From NCBI GenBank assembly GCA_017467405.1, contig JAFTSH010000001.1:665542-729541 (forward strand): a DNA stretch of 64,000 bases, given 5' to 3'. The DNA is from Clostridia bacterium. GTDB taxonomy: Bacteria > Bacillota > Clostridia > Oscillospirales > Acutalibacteraceae. Made by a program: the position numbers and the translations under genes. Of the stretch, positions 17,204-25,659 are shown piece after piece; positions within the stretch are counted from its first letter, which is position 1; each line of letters starts with the position of its first letter. The notes beneath the pieces were generated by a model, which was not told where the DNA came from, searched no databases, and saw nothing but the letters and a program-made list of their open reading frames with translations.

Positions 17204-17455
17204 TTAAAGAAGGTTGAACACAAGCATCATTATTATCCCCGGCGGTCCGAGAACTATCGACGAAATCAGTGAGTAGAGGTTAAGTGTCAGACCGAAGCCC
17301 AAATAGTGATTTGTTACGCACATTGCGGCGAGCAGCGCAAGACCTGTGGCTCCGGACGTCGTGAAAACCCTTACAGGTTTTTTTGTTACGCACGCGCATA
17401 TAAAAGTGGCAAGAGCCGCGGCCGATAAAACGGATATCAACACGGTTTTAAGCAT
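17204..17455 (-). CDS. bofA: BofA-type inhibitor of pro-sigma-K processing
   Basis: 83 residues with two hydrophobic segments and a C-terminal GPPGIIMMLVFNLL, the hallmark of BofA proteins (usually 80-90 residues). GGGAGTG lies before the ATG. BofA sits in the outer forespore membrane and, with SpoIVFA, holds the intramembrane protease SpoIVFB inactive until the forespore signals. A SpoIVFA/SpoIVFB-like pair lies about 38 kb away in this window, so the parts of this checkpoint are present. A few Clostridia carry BofA without a known target, so function is inferred. Confidence 0.85.
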   Translation of the reverse strand: MLKTVLISVLSAAALATFICACVTKKPVRVFTTSGATGLALLAAMCVTNHYLGFGLTLNLYSLISSIVLGPPGIIMMLVFNLL

Positions 17456-17555
17456 TGTTATACACTCCCGATATTAACTATTTAAATTTATGCGTCGGTT
17501 TTCGCTATATGATTAATATACGGTTAAAAAATAATTTTTCGGGAGATCGGAAAAC

Positions 17556-17587
17556 AAAAAAACAGTGTGATCTTTCGGATCACACTG
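17556..17587 (-). terminator. Terminator after secG
   Basis: On the minus strand a perfect 10-bp stem, CAGTGTGATC with GATCACACTG, precedes a run of seven T residues (17562-17556). Confidence 0.92.
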
Positions 17588-17610
17588 CATAATGGTTAAA
17601 TATACGCCGA

Positions 17611-17859
17611 TCAGATAAATGCGGCAACAACGTTGGAAGCAAGAACAAGGAGAAGAAAGCCGATGCAGATGTACTTGGTCCATCTTGCGAGCTTGGTTTC
17701 CATTGTTCTCGCCTGATTCTTCGAAAGGAAGGTATCGGCGGCACCCGAGATGGCTCCCGAGATTCCGGCGCGGCGACCCTGCTGAAGAAGAATTACAGCA
17801 ATAATTACGAGTGAGAAAAGAATAAGAATTGAACCGACTATTATTTCAAAAACAGACAT
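17611..17859 (-). CDS. secG: Preprotein translocase subunit SecG
   Basis: 82 residues, two membrane helices (about 5-24 and 59-80) around a polar loop with the conserved LLQQGRRAG and FLSKNQARTMETKLARWT. SecG aids SecYEG-mediated export across the plasma membrane. GGAGGTATTC lies before the ATG. It has its own promoter and terminator and is a single-gene unit. Confidence 0.95.
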   Translation of the reverse strand: MSVFEIIVGSILILFSLVIIAVILLQQGRRAGISGAISGAADTFLSKNQARTMETKLARWTKYICIGFLLLVLASNVVAAFI

Positions 17860-17897
17860 TTTGAATACCTCCGTATTAGTTGCGTGAAATCCTTAAT

Positions 17898-17926
17898 ATA
17901 TTAACACAGCTATCAAGCTTTTGCAA
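17898..17926 (-). promoter_or_regulatory. Promoter of secG
   Basis: On the minus strand TTGCAA (17926-17921) and TAATAT (17903-17898), 17 bases apart. Confidence 0.75.
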
Positions 17927-18009
17927 GAGTTTTTTTACTTTTTGTTTAAGAAGCTTGGAATAAATTACCGTAATATCGGTGTTTTTTGCTGCGCATAATA
18001 CTTTTGGCG

Positions 18010-18086
18010 ATCGGATTTATTGAAAATTGCGTTTGCGTCTGTATCGCCGCCGCTTTATTTTCGGCCAAATCCGATGATAAAGCGGC
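18010..18086. repeat. Two interleaved inverted repeats downstream of the topoisomerase operon
   Basis: ATCGGATTT (18010-18018) pairs with AAATCCGAT (18067-18075), and GCCGCTTTAT (18049-18058) pairs with ATAAAGCGGC (18077-18086). The order A-B-A'-B' allows a pseudoknot or two alternative folds. A T tract follows B' on the plus strand only, so it is not a standard terminator for the minus-strand operon that ends at 18095. The rest of the 235-base gap holds only the secG promoter. Confidence 0.5.
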
Positions 18087-18094
18087 TTGATTTT

Positions 18095-20341
18095 TTACAG
18101 CGTCAATTGTTCACCCTGTTCCTCGGGGAGCGGCAGGCTTCCGGCAGCAGGCAGATTTTTGGCGCGATAACGGTACGGCTTTACGAACATACCGTCTACA
18201 TAATCGTCAACACCGATAACACGATGGGATTTTTTTAGCGACATAACGGCGACACCCTGAGTGTCCTTGGTCGTCTTTTCGGCCAAAAGGCTGCTGTGCA
18301 GAAGCAACATACGTCCGGAAGAGGAGCTGATAATAAACTCCGCATCTTCCTTTGCGTATCGAGCCGCGGCAAGAGTGAATTTCCCGCAGTAGGCGTTTAT
18401 CAGCTTTTTGCGGTTCGTCTTGGTCTGATAGGCCTGCATACTTACCTTGGAGACCTTTCCGTTCTCGAAGAAGAAGAGCATACTGCCTTCGTACTTGCTG
18501 TCGGTAACAGCCATGTATATCGGATTTTCGCCTTCATCCATAGATAGCTTCGAAGGAATATAATCACCCATAACGCTTGCTTTGGTGTCGGAGAAGTCGT
18601 TGGCACGGGACTTGTATACCTGCTGTTTATCCGTAAAGAAAAGGAGCACTGCGGTATTTGAAGTCTCGACCGTCTGAACGATCTCGTCGTCTTCTTTGAG
18701 CTTGTGTTCACTGCTCATGTTAAGAGATTTCGGGGTGATTTTTTTGAAGTAACCGCTCTTGGTGAAGAAAAGTGTAACGGGGTAGTCGGGAATTTCTTCT
18801 TCCGGTGCGGCGTCATCCTCGGGCGAAGGATAGCAAAGCTGAGTGCGACGCGGCTTTGCGTATTTCTTTATGACTTCCTTCAGCTCGCCGATTATTACGT
18901 TCTTGACCTTGGCGGGACTTGAAAGAATGCCCTCCATCTCGGCGATATCTTCAACAAGCTTTTGAATATCCTTAGTACGGTTAAGAATGTATTCACGGTT
19001 GAGGTGACGCAGCTTGATCTCGGCAACGTAGTTTGCCTGAATCTTGTCTATTCCGAATCCGATCATAAGATTGGGAACAACCTCGGTCTCGGCTTCGGTC
19101 TGACGGATTATCTTGATTGCCTTGTCAATGTCGAGCAGTATTTTCTCGAGACCTTTGAGGAGGTGCAGGCGGTCCTTTGCTTTGGTGAGATCAAAATAGA
19201 TACGGCGCCTTACGCACTCGGTTCTGAAAGCAATCCATTCCTGAAGAAGCTCGCTGACTCCGAGAACCTTAGGATATCCGCCGATAAGAACGTTAAAGTT
19301 GCAAGAAAACGTATCTTCGAGAGGAGTCATTTTGAAAAGCTTGTGCATGAGCTTTTCGGGGTCGACCGAACGCTTGAGATCGATGGTTATTTTGAGTCCG
19401 TCGAGACCTGTTTCGTCGCGTACGTCGTTTATTTCGGTTATCTTTTTTTCCTTTATGAGATCCGCTATTTTTTCGATAATAGCTTCGCTTGTCGTCGTGG
19501 GCGGTATCTGAGTAATATCGATGCAGTTGGCAGACTTATCGTATGAATATACCGAGCGAACCTTAAAACCGCCGCGTCCCGTGCGGTAAATGCTTTCGAG
19601 CAGATCACGGTCGTACACCAACAGACCGCCGCCTGCGAAATCAGGTGCGATCAGGGTATCGGATATGTTGTGATTGCTGTCCCTTATGAGAGCAATGGTG
19701 GTTTCGCACACCTCCTGCAGGTTAAAGGAGCAGATGTTACTTGCCATACCAACAGCAATGCCCGTGTTGTTATTAACGAGGACAGAAGGGAAGGTGACGG
19801 GTAAAAGTGTAGGCTCCACAAGGGTTGCGTCGTAGTTGTCAACAAATTCTACGGTATCCTTGTTGATGTCGGCAAAAAGCTCGTTGGCGATGGGCTCAAG
19901 CTTTGCTTCGGTGTAACGTGATGCGGCAGGTTGCATATCGCGTGAATACGCCTTACCGAAGTTGCCTTTTGAGTCAACATAAGGGTGCAAAAGTGTTTCG
20001 TTGCCCCTTGTCATTCGTACCATTGTTTCATATGCCGCCTGATCGCCGTGCGGATTGAGTTTCAGAACCTCTCCGACGATGGTAGCGGATTTTTTGCGCG
20101 TGTCACCCAGCAGTCCGATGCAGTACATTGCGTAAAGAAGCTTGCGGTGCGAGGGTTTGAAACCGTCGATTTCGGGAATGGCACGCGATACGATTACGCT
20201 CATTGCGTGAGGCATATAGTTTACTTCGAGGGTTTCGGTAATAGGCTGTTCAAGAATAAGGCCTTCACCGACGATTTCCGCATTTACTTCGGATGCGGAC
20301 ATAACCTTTTTAACGGTTTTGGTTTCTTTCTTTTTTGCCAA
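18095..20341 (-). CDS. parC: DNA topoisomerase IV-like subunit A
   Basis: 748 residues from TTG 20341, eight bases after GGAG; GTG 20350 overlaps that site. Type IIA topoisomerase subunit A: winged helix with KKSATIVGEV, NPHGDQAAYETMVRM in the quinolone region, the active-site tyrosine in AASRYTEAKL, then tower, coiled coil and a C-terminal propeller-like part. With the ParE-like subunit encoded 25 bases upstream it should pass DNA duplexes for decatenation. It is a divergent paralogue: the residue matching E. coli GyrA Ser83 is Gln here. The parC name is by analogy; gyrase-like activity is not excluded. Confidence 0.88.
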   Translation of the reverse strand: MAKKKETKTVKKVMSASEVNAEIVGEGLILEQPITETLEVNYMPHAMSVIVSRAIPEIDGFKPSHRKLLYAMYCIGLLGDTRKKSATIVGEVLKLNPHGDQAAYETMVRMTRGNETLLHPYVDSKGNFGKAYSRDMQPAASRYTEAKLEPIANELFADINKDTVEFVDNYDATLVEPTLLPVTFPSVLVNNNTGIAVGMASNICSFNLQEVCETTIALIRDSNHNISDTLIAPDFAGGGLLVYDRDLLESIYRTGRGGFKVRSVYSYDKSANCIDITQIPPTTTSEAIIEKIADLIKEKKITEINDVRDETGLDGLKITIDLKRSVDPEKLMHKLFKMTPLEDTFSCNFNVLIGGYPKVLGVSELLQEWIAFRTECVRRRIYFDLTKAKDRLHLLKGLEKILLDIDKAIKIIRQTEAETEVVPNLMIGFGIDKIQANYVAEIKLRHLNREYILNRTKDIQKLVEDIAEMEGILSSPAKVKNVIIGELKEVIKKYAKPRRTQLCYPSPEDDAAPEEEIPDYPVTLFFTKSGYFKKITPKSLNMSSEHKLKEDDEIVQTVETSNTAVLLFFTDKQQVYKSRANDFSDTKASVMGDYIPSKLSMDEGENPIYMAVTDSKYEGSMLFFFENGKVSKVSMQAYQTKTNRKKLINAYCGKFTLAAARYAKEDAEFIISSSSGRMLLLHSSLLAEKTTKDTQGVAVMSLKKSHRVIGVDDYVDGMFVKPYRYRAKNLPAAGSLPLPEEQGEQLTL

Positions 20342-20366
20342 AATTATCACTCCGTATTATATATCG

Positions 20367-22352
20367 TCAAAAGACGTCTGCGTTATCGAGATATTCCGCT
20401 CCGTTGGTTGCAATGAATTCCTTGCGTCCCTGGAGATTATCGCCGAGCAGCAGATCAAACATTTCGGCCGTGCGTTGGGCATCGGTGGGCATTACCTTGA
20501 TAAGCCTTCTTGTGGCAGGGTTCATTGTTGTGAGGCTCATCATATCTGCCTCGTTTTCACCAAGACCCTTTGAGCGCTGTATAGTGCATTTTACGTTGCC
20601 GATACGCTGCATTATTTCGGCCTTTTCGCTGTCACTGTAAGCGAAGTAGGTTTTATCTTTGGTCGTAATCTCGTAAAGGGGCGTCTCGGCGATAAATACC
20701 TTGCCCTCATCGATAAGCGTCGGCGTGAGACGGTAGAGCATAGTCAGAACGAGAGTCCTGATGTGGAAGCCGTCAACGTCGGCGTCGGTGCAGATTATGA
20801 CCTTGTTGAAACGCAGATTCTGAAGATTGAAATTAGAAATATCCTTTGAGGTTTTGCTGCTCTTGACCTCAACGCCGCAACCCATTACGCGGATGAGATC
20901 GGTGATAATGGGACTCTTGAATATCGTTGAATATTCAGCCTTAAGACAGTTGAGTATTTTGCCTCGTATAGGCATAATGGCCTGAAAGTTGGGATCACGA
21001 GCCTGCATACAGGCACCCTTAGCAGAGTCACCTTCAACGATGAAGAGCTCGCGCTCGTTCGGATCGCGGCTTCTGCAGTCAGAGAATTTTTCGACGCGGT
21101 TGGTGATGTCGGTGGAGGACTGCATCGTGTTTTTGAGGTTAAGACGTTCTTTTTCGCTCTTTTCGCGGGATCTTTTGTTAATGAGCACCTGCTCTGCGAT
21201 CTTATCCGCCTCAGCCTTGTTTTCTATAAAATAGACCTCAAGAGATCTGCGCAGGAAGTCGGTCATTGCTTCCTGAATGAATTTATTGTTGATAGCCTTT
21301 TTAGTCTGGTTTTCGTAGGACGTAACGGTTGAAAGAGACGAGATAACAAGGACGAGACATTCTTCTACGTCCTGAAACGTTATGCGGCTTTCATTCTTTT
21401 GATACTTGTTGTTGTTTTTGATATAGGCGTCAAGCTGTGACACGAAGGCACTGCGGGTAGCCTTCTCGGGAGCACCGCCGTATTCGAGCCAGCTTGAGTT
21501 ATGGTAATACTCCTTGAGACGCGTCTTGTTGGAGAAACAAACCGAAGCAGTAATCTTTACACGGTATTCCGGCATATCCGCCCTGTCGCGTCCGCTGCGC
21601 TCGGTCTGCCAGAATTGGACCGAGGTGAGACCCTGGTCGGTGACGATTTCCTTTACGTAGTCTACGATACCGTTTTCATATTGGAATTCGTAGGTATCAA
21701 AGCTTTTGCCTACCTGATTTCTCAGGATGAATTTTACGTTACTGTTTACGACGGACTGACGCTTCAGTACGTCCATGTAGTATTCCAAAGGAACGTTGAT
21801 GTCGGTAAATACCTTGATGTCCGGTTTCCACCTTGTGCAGGTGCCGGTATCGCGTCCGTTGTAGGGCTCCTTTTTAAGCCCTCCGACGTTTTCGCCGTGC
21901 TCGAAATGCAGTGAGTATTTATATCCGTCTCGTTTGATCACAACGTCCATATACTCGGATGAATACTGAGTTGAGCAAAGTCCGAGTCCGTTCAAGCCGA
22001 GAGAAAACTGATAGCTGCTTGCGTTGTCGTTGGTGTTGTATTTTCCTCCGGCGTACATCTCACAGTAGAGCAGTTCCCAGTTGTAACAGTTTTCTTTGGT
22101 GTTGAAATCAACGGGAGCGCCGCGCCCGAAATCCTGAACTTCAATTGAGTTATCGGCAAAACGGGTTACGATTATTTTGTTGCCGTATCCTTCACGCGCT
22201 TCGTCGATGGAGTTGGAGATAATTTCAAAGACGGAATGCTGACATCCTTCGATTCCGTCAGAACCGAAAATAACAGCGGGACGCAGTCTTACTCGGTCTG
22301 CGCCTTTGAGTGAAGATATGCTTTCGTTGGAATAGGTGCTTTTTTTAGCCAT
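20367..22352 (-). CDS. parE: DNA topoisomerase IV-like subunit B
   Basis: 661 residues from ATG 22352 (GTG 22361 is closer to AAAGGA and is possible). GHKL ATPase domain with FEIISNSIDEA and QDFGRGAPVD, transducer domain, then TOPRIM motifs EGDSAKG and DADVDGFHIRTL and the C-terminal KGLGENEADMM. This is the ATP-hydrolysing subunit of a type IIA topoisomerase, co-transcribed with subunit A. Several usual residues differ (for example VVDN is IISN and DNGRG is DFGRG), which marks a divergent paralogue; the ATP-binding Glu and Asn remain. About the length of ParE, shorter than most GyrB with insertions. Confidence 0.88.
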   Translation of the reverse strand: MAKKSTYSNESISSLKGADRVRLRPAVIFGSDGIEGCQHSVFEIISNSIDEAREGYGNKIIVTRFADNSIEVQDFGRGAPVDFNTKENCYNWELLYCEMYAGGKYNTNDNASSYQFSLGLNGLGLCSTQYSSEYMDVVIKRDGYKYSLHFEHGENVGGLKKEPYNGRDTGTCTRWKPDIKVFTDINVPLEYYMDVLKRQSVVNSNVKFILRNQVGKSFDTYEFQYENGIVDYVKEIVTDQGLTSVQFWQTERSGRDRADMPEYRVKITASVCFSNKTRLKEYYHNSSWLEYGGAPEKATRSAFVSQLDAYIKNNNKYQKNESRITFQDVEECLVLVISSLSTVTSYENQTKKAINNKFIQEAMTDFLRRSLEVYFIENKAEADKIAEQVLINKRSREKSEKERLNLKNTMQSSTDITNRVEKFSDCRSRDPNERELFIVEGDSAKGACMQARDPNFQAIMPIRGKILNCLKAEYSTIFKSPIITDLIRVMGCGVEVKSSKTSKDISNFNLQNLRFNKVIICTDADVDGFHIRTLVLTMLYRLTPTLIDEGKVFIAETPLYEITTKDKTYFAYSDSEKAEIMQRIGNVKCTIQRSKGLGENEADMMSLTTMNPATRRLIKVMPTDAQRTAEMFDLLLGDNLQGRKEFIATNGAEYLDNADVF

Positions 22353-22391
22353 TCGGATCACACAGTCCTTTATTTGTTAATCATCTCAACT

Positions 22392-22421
22392 ATTTTACAC
22401 TATATATGGGGGTTAAGTCAA
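22392..22421 (-). promoter_or_regulatory. Promoter of the parE-parC operon
   Basis: On the minus strand TTGACT (22421-22416) and TAAAAT (22397-22392), 18 bases apart. Confidence 0.65.
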
Positions 22422-22469
22422 GTAAAATCACATTTTAAGGTATTTCTTGAGAATATGTGATTATAATGG

Positions 22470-22497
22470 TTGAAAAAAACAGAAATCATGGTAAAAT
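22470..22497 (+). promoter_or_regulatory. Promoter of the pncB operon
   Basis: TTGAAA (22470-22475) and TAAAAT (22492-22497), 16 bases apart, divergent from the parE promoter. Confidence 0.6.
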
Positions 22498-22542
22498 ATA
22501 AATATAAAATCGGCATTCGGGTGCAGATATGGGGTAATTTCT

Positions 22543-24006
22543 ATGGATTCTAAAAGAGAACACACACATCACAATCTTACAATGCTCACCGACTTTTATG
22601 AGCTGACTATGTCAAACGGCTATCTCGCTAACGGTAAAGGTGACACTGTTGTTTATTTTGATATGTTCTATCGCAAAAAGCCCGATAACGGCGGCTTTGC
22701 CATCATGGCGGGACTTGAGCAGTTGATAGACTACATGAAAGAGATAACCTTCACCGAGGAGGACATTGAATATTTCAGAACTCTGAAGATGTTTGATGAG
22801 AATTTCCTTGAGTATCTGCGCAATTTCCGCTTTTCCTGCGATGTGTGGGCCGTTCCCGAGGGAACACCCATATTCCCGCACGAACCTATAGTTACTGTCC
22901 GCGGACCGATAATTCAGGCGCAGTTTATCGAAACGATGGTACTGCTTGCAATCAACCATCAGTCCCTTATCGCTACTAAGGCAAACCGTATTTCCCGTGC
23001 TGCAGAAGGAAGAGCGATCAGCGAGTTCGGTGCAAGACGTGCACAGGGCTATGATGCGTCGATATACGGAGCAAGAGCCGCGATAATCGGCGGATGTTCT
23101 TCGACTTCCTGTACGATTGCCGGACGCGATTTCGGAATTCCCGTTTCCGGCACTATGGCTCACAGCTGGATACAGTTTTTCGGTGACGAGCTTGAGGCGT
23201 TCAAAACGTATGCAAGGCAGTACCCTGATTCCTGTACGCTTCTTATCGATACCTACAACGTTATGAAATCGGGTCTTCCCAACGCTATACGCGCTTTTGA
23301 CGAAGAACTCAAGCCTTTGGGCAAGAGACCCGTCGGTGTCAGGATAGACAGCGGAGACATAACATATCTCAGCAAGAAGATCAGAGCGAAGCTCGACGAA
23401 GCCGGATATCCCGACTGTAAGATCGTTGCCTCCAACTCTCTCGACGAGAATATAATAAGAGATATGCTGATACAAGGTGCAAAGGTTGACTGCTTCGGAG
23501 TAGGTGAGAGGCTTATAACCGCTGCATCCGATCCCGTGTTTGGCGGAGTCTACAAAATGTCCGGTGTGGAGGATGAATTCGGTAATATCCATCCCAGAAT
23601 AAAAATCAGCGAAAATATCGAAAAATTAACCATCCCTTGCTTTAAGAGCGTATACCGTCTGTTTGACCGTGACAGCGGCAAGGCTATTGCTGACGTCATA
23701 ACCTTGCATGACGAAACGATCGACGATACCAAGCCGTATGAAATATTCGATCCCGATCATACGTGGAAGAGAAAAACCGTTACCAATTTTATCGCAAAGC
23801 CGCTGCGCGAAAAAATATTCGATAACGGTGAGTGCGTTTACGAGTCTCCGGATATTATGTCGATACAAAATTATTGCCGTGAGCAGGTAGCCACGCTTTG
23901 GGATGAGGTTCTCAGATTTGAAAACCCGCACAAGTATTATGTTGATCTTTCACCTAAACTCTGGAACGAAAGACAGAAGCTTCTTTCGGAGTTTACCAAG
24001 AAATGA
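22543..24006 (+). CDS. pncB: Nicotinate phosphoribosyltransferase
   Basis: 487 residues, the length of the Firmicutes-type enzyme. Starts with MLTDFYELTMSNGY, and carries FGARRAQGYDAS, GTMAHSWIQ, RIDSGD and SNSLDE, which line the phosphoribosyl and nicotinate sites. It makes nicotinate mononucleotide from nicotinate, PRPP and ATP in the NAD salvage pathway. The ribosome binding site (GGGGT) is weak. The next two genes follow within 9 bases and by overlap, so they are probably co-transcribed. Confidence 0.95.
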   Translation: MDSKREHTHHNLTMLTDFYELTMSNGYLANGKGDTVVYFDMFYRKKPDNGGFAIMAGLEQLIDYMKEITFTEEDIEYFRTLKMFDENFLEYLRNFRFSCDVWAVPEGTPIFPHEPIVTVRGPIIQAQFIETMVLLAINHQSLIATKANRISRAAEGRAISEFGARRAQGYDASIYGARAAIIGGCSSTSCTIAGRDFGIPVSGTMAHSWIQFFGDELEAFKTYARQYPDSCTLLIDTYNVMKSGLPNAIRAFDEELKPLGKRPVGVRIDSGDITYLSKKIRAKLDEAGYPDCKIVASNSLDENIIRDMLIQGAKVDCFGVGERLITAASDPVFGGVYKMSGVEDEFGNIHPRIKISENIEKLTIPCFKSVYRLFDRDSGKAIADVITLHDETIDDTKPYEIFDPDHTWKRKTVTNFIAKPLREKIFDNGECVYESPDIMSIQNYCREQVATLWDEVLRFENPHKYYVDLSPKLWNERQKLLSEFTKK

Positions 24007-24015
24007 GGTAACTGA

Positions 24016-24615
24016 ATGAAAAAGTTTTTCAGTGTTGCTGTTGCAGTTATTCTTTTGCTTTCTTTGACCGCTTGCGGTAAAGAAAACAGCGGACAGGCTT
24101 ATAGCTATACTCCTTCAATGACCGATAGTGAGATTATTTTTGAACACGCAAAGAACGGAAAGGTTCCTGAAATAATATGTCACAGTCTTACCGATGAAAC
24201 CGAGACTCTTGTCAGCGTTTCCCTGGGGATGAAGCGCAGCGATCTAGTTGAGATATTCGGTGAAGATAATCTGACCACTACGAAGGACAGCAAGTACAAA
24301 AAAGTTGCAACAGACGCTGCGCATTTCTATTTTGACGTTAACGACACTTCCGAGACGAAAGGGATTATTGCAATCGTCGTCTGGGATCCGATATACGGAT
24401 TCGGTGTCACCAGTACCGCCGATGACGTAGAGGCAAGACTCGGAAAGTCGGTCAAGCGTTACAATACCGAGGAAGGGGAGCTTTTCTTCTTCCCGTACTC
24501 GAAGGGTGTAACGGCTGAGTGCGTAACGTATAATCAGGGAAAAAACACTCTTAGCTTCTATTTTGTTTCCGGAAGTATGTCGGCAACGGTACTGTCGGTT
24601 ACGGCTGAATGGTGA
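24016..24615 (+). CDS. Putative lipoprotein of unknown function
   Basis: 199 residues. Lipoprotein signal peptide with lipobox LTAC (Cys 20), then a mature part of about 180 residues that resembles no family I know. It would be anchored on the outer face of the membrane. It starts 9 bases after pncB, with GAGGTAAC before its ATG, and overlaps the next gene by seven bases, so it belongs to that operon. No link to NAD metabolism is visible in the protein itself. Confidence 0.75.
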   Translation: MKKFFSVAVAVILLLSLTACGKENSGQAYSYTPSMTDSEIIFEHAKNGKVPEIICHSLTDETETLVSVSLGMKRSDLVEIFGEDNLTTTKDSKYKKVATDAAHFYFDVNDTSETKGIIAIVVWDPIYGFGVTSTADDVEARLGKSVKRYNTEEGELFFFPYSKGVTAECVTYNQGKNTLSFYFVSGSMSATVLSVTAEW

Positions 24616-25118
24616 TCGGAATGGCGAGATTAAAACCCGAAGATGAATATAAGCAGGAGCTTTACAGAAAAGAGTATCTGCGCAATCCGCAGTTTGAAAA
24701 AGACGAGAAGTTTTTTAACAAGCTGAACTTTTGGTGGACGGTTTTCAGCGTTGCAGCAGCGGTTATAATGATCGTTTGCTTGTTTGCAAGCGGAAACGCC
24801 GCAGTAATTCTTATGCTGTTTTCTGCTATGATACCTATTACCGTAGCTTTCTGTATGTCTTTTGTCAAAAGCGGTATCAGGGGAATAATGTTCATTTCCA
24901 TGATGGGCGGAATGGTTGCGCTTTTTGTTGCGCTGCTCCTGCTCAGAAATCCGGATTTTTCGTCCGGCACTATCTGGGCGCAGGGCTTTGTGCTTGTTCT
25001 TCTGGCGGCGGCTGCCGTACAGATAGCACTTTCCGTGTTCGTTTTTGTCAGCCGAAAGATAGGGGCTTACGTATCGGTAAGACGCCGTATCGAAAATCAG
25101 CTTAAGGGCAATTTCTGA
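24609..25118 (+). CDS. Membrane protein of unknown function
   Basis: 169 residues from ATG 24609 overlapping the lipoprotein stop; ATG 24621 (MARLKPEDEY) is a good alternative. A charged N-terminal part (about 1-40) precedes four membrane helices (about 43-62, 66-86, 95-112 and 122-146) and a short basic tail. I recognise no family. Coupling to the lipoprotein gene suggests that the two products act together. Confidence 0.7.
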   Translation: MVIGMARLKPEDEYKQELYRKEYLRNPQFEKDEKFFNKLNFWWTVFSVAAAVIMIVCLFASGNAAVILMLFSAMIPITVAFCMSFVKSGIRGIMFISMMGGMVALFVALLLLRNPDFSSGTIWAQGFVLVLLAAAAVQIALSVFVFVSRKIGAYVSVRRRIENQLKGNF

Positions 25119-25142
25119 TTTCCATTGTTTTCAACAATTAAA

Positions 25143-25181
25143 AAAACCGTATCACCCAATAATAACATAGGTGATACGGTT
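25143..25181. promoter_or_regulatory. Perfect hairpin: minus-strand terminator that also holds a plus-strand start site
   Basis: A 12-bp perfect inverted repeat (25145-25156 with 25170-25181). On the minus strand a T tract follows, as in an intrinsic terminator for transcripts of the pseudouridine synthase gene. On the plus strand the right arm contains AGGTGA and most of the TTG start of the CmpB-like gene, so an RNA made from upstream would have that start masked. Confidence 0.7.
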
Positions 25182-25659
25182 GAAGAATTTGTTGAAATGG
25201 AAATTTGTTCTGCTTTACCTGCTCGGCGGTACAGGTTACGCGTTGATGGAAATCGTCTGGCGGGGATACAGCCATTGGTCGATGTTTTTGCTCGGAGGAG
25301 TCTGTTTTCTGATGGCGGGCCGCATATCGCATCTCCGAACGAACATCTTTATTAAAAGCCTTATATGCGGCAGTTGCATAACGGTTGCGGAGTTTTTTTG
25401 CGGTCTGGTTGTGAATCGCTTGCTCGGCTTAGAGGTGTGGGATTATACACATCTTCCGTTTGACGTGCTGGGACAGATATGCCTGCCCTTTACGTTGCTT
25501 TGGATCGTTTTATCCGTTGCGGTGATACCGCTTTACTCAAAATTTGACTCCGAATTATCGGGTGCTCAGAAAATCCTTAACAAACCAGATGTTGTCAAGT
25601 TCAAAGCTTTTGCCGTTAAGATACTCGAGTATTCCGGAAGGCGTGCGGAAGTCGAATGA
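25180..25659 (+). CDS. CmpB-type (PF06541) membrane protein
   Basis: 159 residues from TTG 25180, five bases after AGGTGA; GTG 25171 lies inside the same hairpin. Four to five membrane helices. The segment GLEVWDYTHLPFDVLGQICLPFTLLW is the characteristic motif of the family annotated as putative ABC transporter permease CmpB; no transporter partner is nearby, so function is unknown. The last 105 bases overlap, antisense, the 3' end of the pseudouridine synthase gene. Confidence 0.8.
   Translation: MKNLLKWKFVLLYLLGGTGYALMEIVWRGYSHWSMFLLGGVCFLMAGRISHLRTNIFIKSLICGSCITVAEFFCGLVVNRLLGLEVWDYTHLPFDVLGQICLPFTLLWIVLSVAVIPLYSKFDSELSGAQKILNKPDVVKFKAFAVKILEYSGRRAEVE

Noticed and set aside
18049..18086. 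Terminator of the parE-parC operon
   Set aside because: The T tract lies on the plus-strand side only; on the minus strand the stem is followed by GC-rich sequence.
22612..23592. Long minus-strand reading frame (326 codons)
   Set aside because: It lies fully opposite pncB, has no recognisable domain, and its composition mirrors the sense gene.
25125..25355. Small plus-strand frame across the hairpin
   Set aside because: It overlaps the CmpB-like gene in another frame, has no site upstream and no known relatives that I recognise.
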